From positions 1 through 64,000 of the forward strand of contig NZ_JAQTXM010000023.1 in NCBI RefSeq assembly GCF_028688795.1: a stretch of DNA of 64,000 bases, written 5' to 3'. Shown in pieces: positions 8,652-18,020 of the stretch (position 1 is the stretch's first letter; every line of letters begins with the position of its first letter). Made by a program: the position numbers and the translations under genes. The notes below the pieces were generated by a model. That model was given only the letters and a program-made list of their open reading frames with translations, was not told the origin of the DNA and searched no databases. This stretch comes from Rhodoferax sp. Its GTDB lineage: Bacteria; Pseudomonadota; Gammaproteobacteria; Burkholderiales; Burkholderiaceae_C.

Positions 8652-11135
8652 GTGAGAACACTGCCCGCCCCCTTTGACGTCGCGCCTGCCGTCTACGACC
8701 CGCTGGACATGGTGCTGGAGAGCATCAGCCAAGGCGTCTACTTGCTGGACGCATCAAACCATGTGACGCTCTACAACAACCGCCTATGCGAGTTACTTGA
8801 CCTGCCCCGTGCGTTTTTGGACACCATGCCCACGCTGGAAGAAATAAATGCTTACCAAATGCAGCGGGGCGACTTCGGGCCAGGCGCCAATCTGGTTGAC
8901 CACCATGCCCGCGACTACGTGCTCAGCGGCGGCAAGTTGTCCACGCCCGAGCGGTTTTTGCGCGTGACCCGCGCCGGGCGAACCCTGGAGGTGATCTCAA
9001 GACCGGTGCCCGATGGCGGCATGGTTCGTACCTTTGCCGATGTCACCAACTATGTACAGACCGAAGCTGCCCGTGAAAAAGCCAACAAGCTTTTGTACGT
9101 CACGCAAGAAATTGCCATGGTGGGCGGCTGGGAAATCGACCTGCGCGACGACTTGGTGACCTGGTCTGATCAGGTGTACCAGATTTTTGACACCACACCG
9201 GAGTCGTTCACCCCCACGACGAGCAACACGCGCCAGCTCTTCACGCCAAAATCCTGGGCCATCGTGAGCGCGTCCTACGCCGAGGCCAACCACCAGCCCA
9301 AAGACCATGACTTTGAGATCGAGATGACCACCCTCAAAGGCCGGCACATCTGGGTGCATTCACGTGGCTACACCGAATGGGCCAATGGGCGCCCCGCCAA
9401 GCGCACCGCCATCGTGCAAGACATCACGGAGCGCAAAAAAACCGAATTGGCGCTGTTTGAGAGCGAGGCCCGCTGGAAACTGGCGCTGCAAAGCGTGGGT
9501 GATGGCTTGTGGGATTTGCAGGTGCAAAGCGGCGAAGAATACTTGTCGCCACAACTGCTGCGCATGTACGGCTACAGCGAAACCAATGTCAAGTTTCGCG
9601 TGAATGAGCTCGACGGCCGCACCCACCCCGACGATGTGGCACGCATGCATCATGACCGTCAAGCGCATCTGGATGGACTGACCCCAACCTACAGCAACGA
9701 ACACCGCATACGCTGCAAAGATGGCAGCTGGAAATGGGTGCACAGCCGCGGCATGGTCATCAGCCGCGATATCCGTGGCCTGCCGTTGCGCATGATTGGC
9801 ACACACACCGACATCACCGAGCGCAAGCAGGCTGAGGCCCAGGTCTGGCAACAGGCCCATTTCGACGCCCTCACCGGCCTGCCAAACCGCCGCATGATGC
9901 AGGAGCGGCTGACACAAGAGATCAAAAAATGCCGCCGCGATGGCCTGCAACTGGCGCTGCTGTTCATCGACCTGGACCACTTTAAGGAAGTTAACGACAC
10001 GCTCGGCCACGACCGCGGCGACCTGTTGTTGCTTGAGGCCGGTCGGCGCATCCAGATCTGCCTGCGCGAAGTCGACACCGTGGCCCGCATGGGGGGTGAC
10101 GAATTCACCGTGATCATCTCCGAGCTGGCAGACGCGACACACCTGCAAGGCATCTTGCCCAAGTTGCTGCAAACCCTGAGCGCGTCATTCCAGCTGGGCC
10201 TGGACCAAGTGTTTGTGTCCGCCAGCATTGGCGTCACCGTCTACCCCTACGATGGTCTGGAGATTGAAACCCTGCTGAAAAACGCCGACCAGGCCCTTTA
10301 TGTGGCCAAGGGTGCCGGGCGCAACCGCTACAGCTTCTTCACACCAGCTCTGCAAGAGGCAGCGCGCATGCGTGCCCAGCTCACTCACGACCTGCGCGCC
10401 GCCTTGGCCAGGCAGGAATTTCGGGTGTTTTACCAGCCCATCGTTGAATTGGCCACCGGCGCCATTCACAAGGCTGAGGCACTGGTGCGCTGGCAGCACC
10501 CCACGCGTGGCCTGATCAGCCCGGCCGAGTTCATTCCTGTGGCTGAGAGCAGCGGGCTGATTGTGGACATGGGCGAATGGGTGTTTGTCCAGGCCGCCGC
10601 CCAAGTGCAGGCTTGGCGGGCCAACTTGCACCCGCAATTTCAGATCAGCGTCAACAAATCGCCCGTGCAGTTTGAAAGCCCCAACCCGGCGCATACGCCC
10701 TGGATCGAGCAACTGCAGGCACGCGGCCTGCCAGGCGACTGCATCGTGGTGGAAATCACCGAAGGGCTGTTGCTGTCCACCAGTGGTGGCGTGGTTGAGC
10801 AACTGCTGAAGTTGCGGGATGTGGGCATTAACGTGTCTCTGGACGACTTTGGCACGGGTTACTCATCGCTGTCTTACCTGCAACGCTTTGACATTGATTT
10901 TGTCAAGATCGACCAGTCGTTTGTGCGCAACCTGGTGGCGGGTTCGACCGACCTGGTGCTGTGCCAAGCCATCATCGCCATGGCGCACGCGCTGGGCATG
11001 AAGGTGGTGGCAGAAGGGGTTGAAACCGCTGATCAACGGGATTTGCTGACCGCCGCCGGGTGCGACTTTGCACAGGGGTATTTGTATTCGCGACCCGTGC
11101 CGGCAGGGGAGTTTGAGAAGCTATTCGGGAATTAA
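8652..11135 (+). CDS. PAS-PAS-PAS-GGDEF-EAL cyclic-di-GMP protein
   Basis: Several PAS/PAC segments; MGGDEF; EALVRW..LDDFGTGYSSLSYL..KIDQSFV. Confidence 0.93.
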   Translation: MRTLPAPFDVAPAVYDPLDMVLESISQGVYLLDASNHVTLYNNRLCELLDLPRAFLDTMPTLEEINAYQMQRGDFGPGANLVDHHARDYVLSGGKLSTPERFLRVTRAGRTLEVISRPVPDGGMVRTFADVTNYVQTEAAREKANKLLYVTQEIAMVGGWEIDLRDDLVTWSDQVYQIFDTTPESFTPTTSNTRQLFTPKSWAIVSASYAEANHQPKDHDFEIEMTTLKGRHIWVHSRGYTEWANGRPAKRTAIVQDITERKKTELALFESEARWKLALQSVGDGLWDLQVQSGEEYLSPQLLRMYGYSETNVKFRVNELDGRTHPDDVARMHHDRQAHLDGLTPTYSNEHRIRCKDGSWKWVHSRGMVISRDIRGLPLRMIGTHTDITERKQAEAQVWQQAHFDALTGLPNRRMMQERLTQEIKKCRRDGLQLALLFIDLDHFKEVNDTLGHDRGDLLLLEAGRRIQICLREVDTVARMGGDEFTVIISELADATHLQGILPKLLQTLSASFQLGLDQVFVSASIGVTVYPYDGLEIETLLKNADQALYVAKGAGRNRYSFFTPALQEAARMRAQLTHDLRAALARQEFRVFYQPIVELATGAIHKAEALVRWQHPTRGLISPAEFIPVAESSGLIVDMGEWVFVQAAAQVQAWRANLHPQFQISVNKSPVQFESPNPAHTPWIEQLQARGLPGDCIVVEITEGLLLSTSGGVVEQLLKLRDVGINVSLDDFGTGYSSLSYLQRFDIDFVKIDQSFVRNLVAGSTDLVLCQAIIAMAHALGMKVVAEGVETADQRDLLTAAGCDFAQGYLYSRPVPAGEFEKLFGN

Positions 11136-12202
11136 CCCAACCGCAACCCACTCTGCGCGTCAAACCAGTTGTTGTGGTTACCGCTGACCGTCATCCCAAC
11201 GGTGTCACCCACGGTCACAACTGTGCTCGGCGGTGTGCGCACGGTAATCAGGCCAACAGCAGTTTTCACCACCACATAGGTGTCGGCACCGGTGGGCTCC
11301 ACCAGCGTGACCTGGCCGCGCCATGAGGCATCGTCGCTGAGGTGAATGTGTTCCGGGCGCTGGCCTAGCGTCACCTTGCCAGTGGCCGGGCATGGCAACG
11401 CCAAGCTGCCACCTTCAAAATTAAATTGGCTTGTAGCCCCCGTCCTACCTGCGCTACCAGCTATAAAATTCATAGTTGGCGAACCAATGAAACCGGCCAC
11501 ATAAGTGTTCGCGGGGCGACGGTAAATGTCGTCCGGTGTGCCAATTTGTTGCAGGATGCCGTCCTTCATCACCGCAATGCGGCTACCCAGCGTCATGGCC
11601 TCGATCTGGTCATGCGTCACATACACCGTGGTGATACCCGACAGCAGATGTAGACGCTTGATTTCGGCGCGCATTTCCACCCGCAATTTGGCGTCCAGGT
11701 TGCTTAAGGGCTCGTCAAACAAAAACAGTTTCGGGTCACGCGCCAGCGCACGGCCCATGGCCACGCGTTGACGCTGGCCACCCGAGAGCTGCGCCGGGCG
11801 GCGGTCCAGCAGGTGCTCAATCTGCAGCATGGCGGCCACTTCGTGGATGCGCTTGGTGCGCACGTCAAGCGGTACCTTGCGCATTTCCAGCGCAAAGCCA
11901 ATGTTGTCCGCCACGGTCATGGTGGGGTACAGCGCATAGCTCTGGAACACCATGGCAATGTCACGCTGGGCCGGGGCCACACCAATGACGTTTTTGCCGG
12001 CTATTTTGAGTTCGCCTTCAGTGGGCTCTTCCAAGCCGGCAATGATGTTGAGCAGTGTGGACTTGCCGCAGCCAGAAGGCCCGACCAAAATCAGAAACTC
12101 GCCGGGAGCAACCTCGATGTCGATTTTCTTGAGAACCTCGACGGCTTTGTCGCCCTTGCCAAAAACCTTGCGAATACCTGCGATGTGAAGTGAAGCTGCC
12201 AT
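11132..12202 (-). CDS. Sugar ABC transporter ATP-binding protein (UgpC/MalK-like)
   Basis: GPSGCGKSTLLNIIAGLE; LSGGQRQRVAMGRAL; TOBE-type C-terminus. Confidence 0.93.
   Translation of the reverse strand: MAASLHIAGIRKVFGKGDKAVEVLKKIDIEVAPGEFLILVGPSGCGKSTLLNIIAGLEEPTEGELKIAGKNVIGVAPAQRDIAMVFQSYALYPTMTVADNIGFALEMRKVPLDVRTKRIHEVAAMLQIEHLLDRRPAQLSGGQRQRVAMGRALARDPKLFLFDEPLSNLDAKLRVEMRAEIKRLHLLSGITTVYVTHDQIEAMTLGSRIAVMKDGILQQIGTPDDIYRRPANTYVAGFIGSPTMNFIAGSAGRTGATSQFNFEGGSLALPCPATGKVTLGQRPEHIHLSDDASWRGQVTLVEPTGADTYVVVKTAVGLITVRTPPSTVVTVGDTVGMTVSGNHNNWFDAQSGLRLG
11417..11475 (-). repeat. 29-nt-core element copy C (core 11434-11462), in ugpC-like gene
   Basis: Reverse complement: ATAGCTGGTAGCGCAGGTAGGACGGGGGCTACAAGCCAATTT. 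Confidence 0.87.
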
Positions 12203-12207
12203 GAGTT

Positions 12208-13080
12208 TTATCCTTTCACAGCGCCAGCTGTGAGACCTTTGACGAAATATTGACCGGCCAGCACATAAACCAGCATGGTCGGCAAGCCGGCAATGATGGC
12301 TGCGGCCATGTCAACGTTGTAGTTTTTGACGCTGCTGGTGGTGTTGGCCATGTTGTTCAAGCCGACCGTGATGGGCTTGCTGTCGGCACCGCTGAAGGCC
12401 ACACCAAACAGGAAATCGTTCCAGATGTTGGTGAACTGCCAGATCAGCGTGACCATCAAAATCGGTGTCGACATGGGAATCACGATGCGGTAAAAAATAC
12501 GCCAGAAGCCCGCGCCGTCAATCCGCGCCGCGTTCACCAATTCACGCGGAATGGCGGTGTAGTAGTTTCTGAAAAACAGCGTGGTACTGGCCATACCGGC
12601 CAGGCAGTGCACCATGATCAAGCCACCAATCGAGCTCGACAAACCCAGAAACCCCAGCACCTGGCTCATCGGCAGCAGCACCACCTGATATGGCATGAAC
12701 ACACCAAACAAGATAAAGCCAAACAGCAAGTCACTGCCCTTGAACTTCCACATGGAAAGCACATAGCCGTTGATGGCGCCCCAAGCGGTGGAGATCAGCA
12801 CCGCTGGCACGGCCATCATCACGGAGTTCCAGAAGTAGGGCTTGAGCCCCCGGCAGTCGACCCCGGTGCAGGCTGTGGACCAAGCCAACTTCCAGGACTC
12901 TAGGTTGAGCGAGGTGGGCAGGCTCAGCAGGTTGCCAGCGCGTATCTGCGCGCCATCCTTGAGCGAAGTCACCAGCATCACATACAGCGGTGCCAAAAAG
13001 AAGAAAGCGGCCACGCCCAATACGGCGTACACGGCAAAACGGGATATGTTTTTAGCGTTCATCAGTAGTTCCCGGCTCAA
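12208..13080 (-). CDS. Carbohydrate ABC transporter permease
   Basis: Multi-TM; EAA-like loop NAARIDGAGFWRIFYRIVIPMSTP. Confidence 0.9.
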   Translation of the reverse strand: MSRELLMNAKNISRFAVYAVLGVAAFFFLAPLYVMLVTSLKDGAQIRAGNLLSLPTSLNLESWKLAWSTACTGVDCRGLKPYFWNSVMMAVPAVLISTAWGAINGYVLSMWKFKGSDLLFGFILFGVFMPYQVVLLPMSQVLGFLGLSSSIGGLIMVHCLAGMASTTLFFRNYYTAIPRELVNAARIDGAGFWRIFYRIVIPMSTPILMVTLIWQFTNIWNDFLFGVAFSGADSKPITVGLNNMANTTSSVKNYNVDMAAAIIAGLPTMLVYVLAGQYFVKGLTAGAVKG

Positions 13081-13961
13081 CGCTCGTGCGGTTTGGACCG
13101 CAACTCGCTGTAAAGGTAAGGCACCACAAGGGCTGCCACCATGGCCAGCATCATGGTGGCGCTGGCGGCGCCCAGGCCAATCTGGCCACGGGTGAAGCTC
13201 ATGGTGAACATGAAGGTGGCTGGCACATCAGACGCGTAGCCTGGCCCACCGTTGGTGAGTGCCATCACCAAATCAAACGCCTTGATGGACAGGTGCGAGA
13301 GCACCAGAATGGTCGAGAACACCACCGGACGCAAGATAGGCAGGATGATGCGCCAGTAAATTCTTGGCAGCGAAGCACCGTCGATTTGCGCCGCCTTGAT
13401 GATGCTGTCGTCAATGCCACGCAAGCCGGCCAAAAACAGCGCCATGGCAAAGCCGGCCGACTGCCAGATGCCGGCAATCACCACGCAGTAAATGGCGGTG
13501 TCACTTTGCACCAGCCAGTCAAAGCTGAAGCTGGCCCAACCCATGTCGTGCATAAGTTTCTCAAGGCCCAGACTTGGGTTCAAAATCCATTTCCATGCGG
13601 TGCCGGTGACGATGAACGATAGCGCCATGGGGTACAAATAAATGGTTCGAATGACGCCTTCAAAGCGGATTTTCTGGTCCAGAAAAATCGCCAGCACCAT
13701 GCCCAGCAGCATCGAGCCGCCCACATACAACACGCTGAAAATGCCGAGGTTTTTCAGGGCCACGTACCAGCGGTCCATTTCCCACAGCTTGCCGTATTGC
13801 TCAAGCCCGACAAACTCGTCGTAGTTGGGCAGCATGCGCGAGTTGGTCACGGACAACACGCCGTTCCAGATCATGAAGCCGTAGATGAAGGCAAAGCCGA
13901 GCACAAAGGCCGGAGCGATCACCAGTTTGGGCAACACGTTTTCAAAAGATTTCATAAACAC
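13077..13961 (-). CDS. Carbohydrate ABC transporter permease
   Basis: Multi-TM; AAQIDGASLPRIYWRIILPILRPV. Confidence 0.9.
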   Translation of the reverse strand: MFMKSFENVLPKLVIAPAFVLGFAFIYGFMIWNGVLSVTNSRMLPNYDEFVGLEQYGKLWEMDRWYVALKNLGIFSVLYVGGSMLLGMVLAIFLDQKIRFEGVIRTIYLYPMALSFIVTGTAWKWILNPSLGLEKLMHDMGWASFSFDWLVQSDTAIYCVVIAGIWQSAGFAMALFLAGLRGIDDSIIKAAQIDGASLPRIYWRIILPILRPVVFSTILVLSHLSIKAFDLVMALTNGGPGYASDVPATFMFTMSFTRGQIGLGAASATMMLAMVAALVVPYLYSELRSKPHER

Positions 13962-13989
13962 TTTGCCTTTGGTTTATTTCATGGCCCTT

Positions 13990-14365
13990 GCGGGAATGCC
14001 TGCGCCACTTGTGCGCAAGCGTTACGTTCAGTTTCTGCACAAGGACCTGACGGGCCGGGCATTTCACTACGTTCGTGTCCCCCGCCAGAAAGCTTTCGGA
14101 CTCCTCCTTGACCTCACTGCGCGGAACAACCAACCCATCAGGTCCCGCCAAGGTTTTCGGACTCCAAGTAAGCCACCCTCAGATATCCAGCAGTGGGGCT
14201 GGGGTGCGTGTCAGATCGAAATCAAGGAGGAGCCGCAGGCGGGGGACATTCGCTCTGGCACGCACCCCAGCCCTGCTGCGGGTTCAAACAACAAACGCCA
14301 CTCTTGAGAAGCCGCATCCTGCATCCCGAATCAAATCCGGAATGACAGGCTACGGCAATCAACCC
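13990..14365. repeat. Intergenic mosaic of inverted repeats between sugar-ABC permease and binding-protein genes
   Basis: GGGCTGGGGTGCGTG (14196-14210) / CACGCACCCCAGCCC (14259-14273); GTCCCCCGCC..CTCCTCCTTGA (from ~14077) inverted against TCAAGGAGGAG..GGCGGGGGAC (14223-14247); GGACCTGACGGG / CCCATCAGGTCC. Confidence 0.75.
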
Positions 14366-14368
14366 AAC

Positions 14369-15619
14369 TTACTTCGTCGCAGCCGCCTTGGCGATGCTCT
14401 TCACACCGTCAGCCACACTCATCTTGTCGTCGTTCCAGAACTGGCTGACCGCGTCCTTGATGGCGCCTTCAGCCGCAGGCTTCACAGCCATACCGTGCGC
14501 AATGGAAGGCATCAGCCCGCCAGATTTGGCAGTGGCCACGAAGTCTTTGGTCGACAGCTTGGCGCAGTCGTCAAACTTGGCCATATCCATATTCAGCCGC
14601 ACCGGAATCGAGCCCTTGTTCAGGTTGAACACTTCCTGGAATTCGGTGCCCATGATGGCGGCAGCCAAGTCAGCCTGCGCCTTTTGAGCAGCAGCATCTT
14701 TCAGCTTGAACATGGCAAACGAATCGACATTGAAGGTGTAGGCGTTGGCCGTACCAGGCGCAGCGGCACAGGTGTAATCTTTGCCCGGCACTTTGCCAGC
14801 CGCAGTGAACTCACCCTTGGCCCAGTCACCCATGAACTGGAAAGCTGCCTTCTCTTGAATCACCATGGCCGTGGCCAGGTTCCAGTCGCGACCAGGGGAA
14901 GCTGGGTCGGTGTAGCTCTTGATCTTGCGGAAGGTTTCAAGCGACTTGGTCATGGTCGGGCTAGTCAGAGCCTTCTGGTCGAGTTTGACCAGTGCATCCT
15001 GATAGAACTTGGTGCCACCTACACCCAGCACCACATCTTCAAAAGTTGTGAAATCTTGCCAGTTTTGGCCACCGTGGGCCACAGGAATCAAGCCGGCCTT
15101 TTTGACTTTTTCAGCAGCGGCAAAAAATTCGTCCCAAGTTTTTGGTGCACCGGTGACCCCGGCTTTTTTCAGCACGGCATTGTTGGCCCACATCCAGTTG
15201 ACGCGGTGCACATTCACCGGTGCTGCCACAAAGTTGCCTTTGTACTTCATGACATCAGCCACCACGGCGGGCAACAGACTGTCCCACTTTTCGGCCTTGG
15301 CGGTGGCGTCCAGATTGGCCAGCACGCCCTCAGATGCCCATTCCTGAATGGCAGGACCCTTGATCTGCGCCGCGGCAGGCGGGTTGCCGGCAACCACGCG
15401 GCTTTTCAGCACGGTCATGGCGTTGTCACCGCCGCCACCGGCCACGGCAAAATCTTTCCAGGTGTGGCCCTTGCTCTGCATGATTTTTTTCAGCTCGCCG
15501 ACCGATTTGGCTTCGCCACCCGAGGTCCACCAATGCAGCACTTCAACTTCACCAGCCAACACGGTTGAGCCAGCCACTACCAATGCCACGGCCGTGGCCA
15601 ATTTGGAAAGTTTGATCAT
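14369..15619 (-). CDS. Sugar ABC transporter substrate-binding protein
   Basis: Signal peptide MIKLSKLATAVALVVAGSTVLA; EVLHWWTSGGEAKSV..GGQNWQDFTTFEDV. Confidence 0.92.
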   Translation of the reverse strand: MIKLSKLATAVALVVAGSTVLAGEVEVLHWWTSGGEAKSVGELKKIMQSKGHTWKDFAVAGGGGDNAMTVLKSRVVAGNPPAAAQIKGPAIQEWASEGVLANLDATAKAEKWDSLLPAVVADVMKYKGNFVAAPVNVHRVNWMWANNAVLKKAGVTGAPKTWDEFFAAAEKVKKAGLIPVAHGGQNWQDFTTFEDVVLGVGGTKFYQDALVKLDQKALTSPTMTKSLETFRKIKSYTDPASPGRDWNLATAMVIQEKAAFQFMGDWAKGEFTAAGKVPGKDYTCAAAPGTANAYTFNVDSFAMFKLKDAAAQKAQADLAAAIMGTEFQEVFNLNKGSIPVRLNMDMAKFDDCAKLSTKDFVATAKSGGLMPSIAHGMAVKPAAEGAIKDAVSQFWNDDKMSVADGVKSIAKAAATK

Positions 15620-15713
15620 GTGATCCTCCTGTTTGTCCGCCGGGTAAGCCACATTAGGCACCGGGGGCGCGGGTTGCTTCGTGCAGACACCACGTCACAC
15701 GAATTAATTAATT

Positions 15714-15727
15714 GTTAATTAATTAAC
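15714..15727. promoter_or_regulatory. Perfect 14-bp palindrome GTTAATTAATTAAC upstream of sugar-binding protein gene
   Basis: Direct reading; ~95 nt upstream of the 15619 start. Confidence 0.45.
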
Positions 15728-15790
15728 TGGGTCTGACAATGAGGACAAACCCTGATCTTTGACCAAACGCAAGCTAAGTGCGTTTAAATT

Positions 15791-16783
15791 TCAAGCCACC
15801 AACGCCAGCGCACCAAAATCCCCCACCCGCTCACCCAAGCCAGCGCTGACCAACTCGCAGCCGTCTGTGAGCGCCGGCAACTTGCCTTGCACGTAGGCGC
15901 GCAGGCGCGGCAGCAAGTGGTCACGGTGGTGCCAATAGACGCTGCCACCGATGCTGATGCGTTGTACATCCAGTGTGGCGATCAGGTCATAGAGCATGCG
16001 GCCCATGACCTCACATAATTCATCAATTAAGGCTGTAGCCCTTTTATCACCAGCGTAAGAAGCTACAAAAAGCGCAGCAGCATCCGCATACCCAAGTGCA
16101 GCAAAACGCCGGGCAATGGCGTTGCCGGCGACCAAGCCCTCCACATCACCGATGTTGCCGCAGCCGCACAGCGCGTCCGCGTTGCTGCTGACAAACAGGT
16201 GCCCGGCGTGTCCTGCGTTGCCATTTTTGCCGCGCAGCACATGACCGTCCACACACAGCCCGGTGCCGATGCCGGTGCTCCAAGTGACGTAAGCGCAATT
16301 GGCCATAGGTACCCCGTTGGTTTGCAAGGCACCCCAGCGGCGTTCGGCCTCCAGCGCGCCAATGCCGTCGTTTTCTACCCGCACGTGTTTGAAAGCGGCA
16401 CGCAGCGGCGCTTCAAGCAGCGCGGTTTGCCAGTCGTTGGGCAGGCCACGGGCCTTGCCGGCCAAACCACCACAAATGTTGGGGGCGGCCAGCTCAACCA
16501 ACCCTTGCTTGAGCACAAACGGCCCGCACGATGACACACCGACGCGCGCAATATCTTCGGTTTGCACACCCGCCATCGTGCAGCTTTGCGCAATCAGTCG
16601 GATGATCTGCTGTGCCAGCGCATCGTTATTCCCAATGGTGGCAGTAGGCTCGGTTACCTTGCCCCGGCTGCCTTGCGCGTCAACGATATTGACAGCCACC
16701 TTGGTGCCGCCAATGTCCACGCAGGCCACCGGTGCGGAGCCCGCAGGCAGCCGAAAACCGTCAATCAGAATGTTGGAAGTCAT
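15791..16783 (-). CDS. ROK-family sugar kinase
   Basis: CVDIGGTKVAVNIVD; VENDGIGALEAE; GHLFVSSNADALCGCGNIGDVEGLV zinc motif. Confidence 0.9.
   Translation of the reverse strand: MTSNILIDGFRLPAGSAPVACVDIGGTKVAVNIVDAQGSRGKVTEPTATIGNNDALAQQIIRLIAQSCTMAGVQTEDIARVGVSSCGPFVLKQGLVELAAPNICGGLAGKARGLPNDWQTALLEAPLRAAFKHVRVENDGIGALEAERRWGALQTNGVPMANCAYVTWSTGIGTGLCVDGHVLRGKNGNAGHAGHLFVSSNADALCGCGNIGDVEGLVAGNAIARRFAALGYADAAALFVASYAGDKRATALIDELCEVMGRMLYDLIATLDVQRISIGGSVYWHHRDHLLPRLRAYVQGKLPALTDGCELVSAGLGERVGDFGALALVA
16024..16070 (-). repeat. 29-nt-core element copy D (core 16036-16064), in ROK kinase
   Basis: Reverse complement: TGTAGCTTCTTACGCTGGTGATAAAAGGGCTACAGCCTTAATT. Confidence 0.8.
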
Positions 16784-16812
16784 GGGGAAAGTCTCGTTGG
16801 TTGGTCTTGTTG

Positions 16813-17184
16813 TCATGCTCGGCCATAGTCGTCACCCAAACGCGTGATGTCGTCTTCGCCCAGGTAAGTGCCAAACTGTACTTCAACAATTTCAACCGGT
16901 TGCGTGGTGACATTGGTGAGCCGGTGCACTTGCCCCAAGGCAATGTCGCAGTGTTGCCCCACCGTCAAGTCGATACTTTGCTCACCCAGCGTGACACTGG
17001 CGGTGCCGCGCACCACCACCCAATGTTCTGCGCGTTGGGCGTGTTTTTGCAGGCTGATGCGTTGCCCCGGCAGCACACCAATGCGTTTGATTTTGTGGCC
17101 AGGGGCTTCTGAGACGGTTTCATACCAGCCCCAGGGACGCTCGGTGCGTTCGATGCGCACAATGGTTTGCGGGGCGGTTTGCAT
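16813..17184 (-). CDS. Cupin, mannose-6-phosphate isomerase type II-like
   Basis: RPWGWYETVSEAPGHKIKRIGVLPGQRISLQKHAQRAEHWVVVRGTA. Confidence 0.88.
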   Translation of the reverse strand: MQTAPQTIVRIERTERPWGWYETVSEAPGHKIKRIGVLPGQRISLQKHAQRAEHWVVVRGTASVTLGEQSIDLTVGQHCDIALGQVHRLTNVTTQPVEIVEVQFGTYLGEDDITRLGDDYGRA

Positions 17185-17312
17185 AAGGCTTGTGACTGAG
17201 TGGTGATGCCAGCATACTATCCCTTTGTGCAGGCACAGATTACCAATGGATTACCCGCTGCAAACCTGAGGCCCTGCCCATGCGGACGTGGCCACCACGT
17301 CAAGCGACGACG

Positions 17313-17753
17313 TCAGCGCGGTAAATGCTGCTGCGTCCAGCGCACGATGTCGGCCAAACCCATGGCCCCCGCCTGGCGCGCTACCTCACGGCCACCAACA
17401 AACAATGCCAGGGTGGGAATGCTGCGAATGTTATAGCGCGCACCCAGGTTTTGCTCGGCTTCGGTGTCGACCTTGGCCAGGCGCACCAGCGGCTCAAGCT
17501 GGGCGGCTGCCTGCTCAAACGCCGGCGCCATCTGGCGGCAAGGGCCACACCACGGCGCCCAGAAGTCAACCAGCACGGCAATCTGGTTGCGACTGACGTG
17601 GCGGTCAAAATTGGCTTCATTGAGCATCACCGGGTGGGCATCAAACAGCGGTTTGTGGCAACTGCCGCAATTGGGCGCGTTGCTTAAATTGGTGCGGCTG
17701 ACGCGGTTGGTGGTGTGGCAATGCGGGCAAACAATGTGCAGGGAATCGGTCAT
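17313..17753 (-). CDS. trxC: Thioredoxin 2
   Basis: N-terminal zinc CPHC..CGSC; WAPWCGPCRQMAP. Confidence 0.93.
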   Translation of the reverse strand: MTDSLHIVCPHCHTTNRVSRTNLSNAPNCGSCHKPLFDAHPVMLNEANFDRHVSRNQIAVLVDFWAPWCGPCRQMAPAFEQAAAQLEPLVRLAKVDTEAEQNLGARYNIRSIPTLALFVGGREVARQAGAMGLADIVRWTQQHLPR

Positions 17754-17810
17754 AAGTGATCCTTTCTTTGCCGTAGATGGCAGCAGACACGATCAATTCA
17801 AGCACGGACC

Positions 17811-18005
17811 TTAAAGGAATTTGGCAATGGCTGCCGCCACCATGCTCAGGATGAGGGTGGTGGTGATCGGAATAAAAAACTCGCGGCCAAAAAGCTTGAA
17901 GCGAAAGTCACCCGGCAGGCGGCCAAAACCAATTTTTTGCAGCCACGGCGTGAACCCGTTGATCAGCACCAGCGCCAGGAAAACAACAATCAGCCAGCGG
18001 AACAT
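17811..18005 (-). CDS. DUF2905-family small membrane protein
   Basis: 64 aa; GFGRLPGDFRFKLFGREFFIPITTTLILSM. Confidence 0.85.
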   Translation of the reverse strand: MFRWLIVVFLALVLINGFTPWLQKIGFGRLPGDFRFKLFGREFFIPITTTLILSMVAAAIAKFL

Positions 18006-18020
18006 GGGCGTGCCTTTAAA

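Noticed and set aside
9360-10172. 270-aa minus-strand ORF
   Set aside because: Antisense to the GGDEF/EAL gene; no family signature.
14075-15568. 497-aa plus-strand ORF
   Set aside because: Antisense to the well-supported sugar-binding protein gene; composition typical of GC-rich shadow frames.
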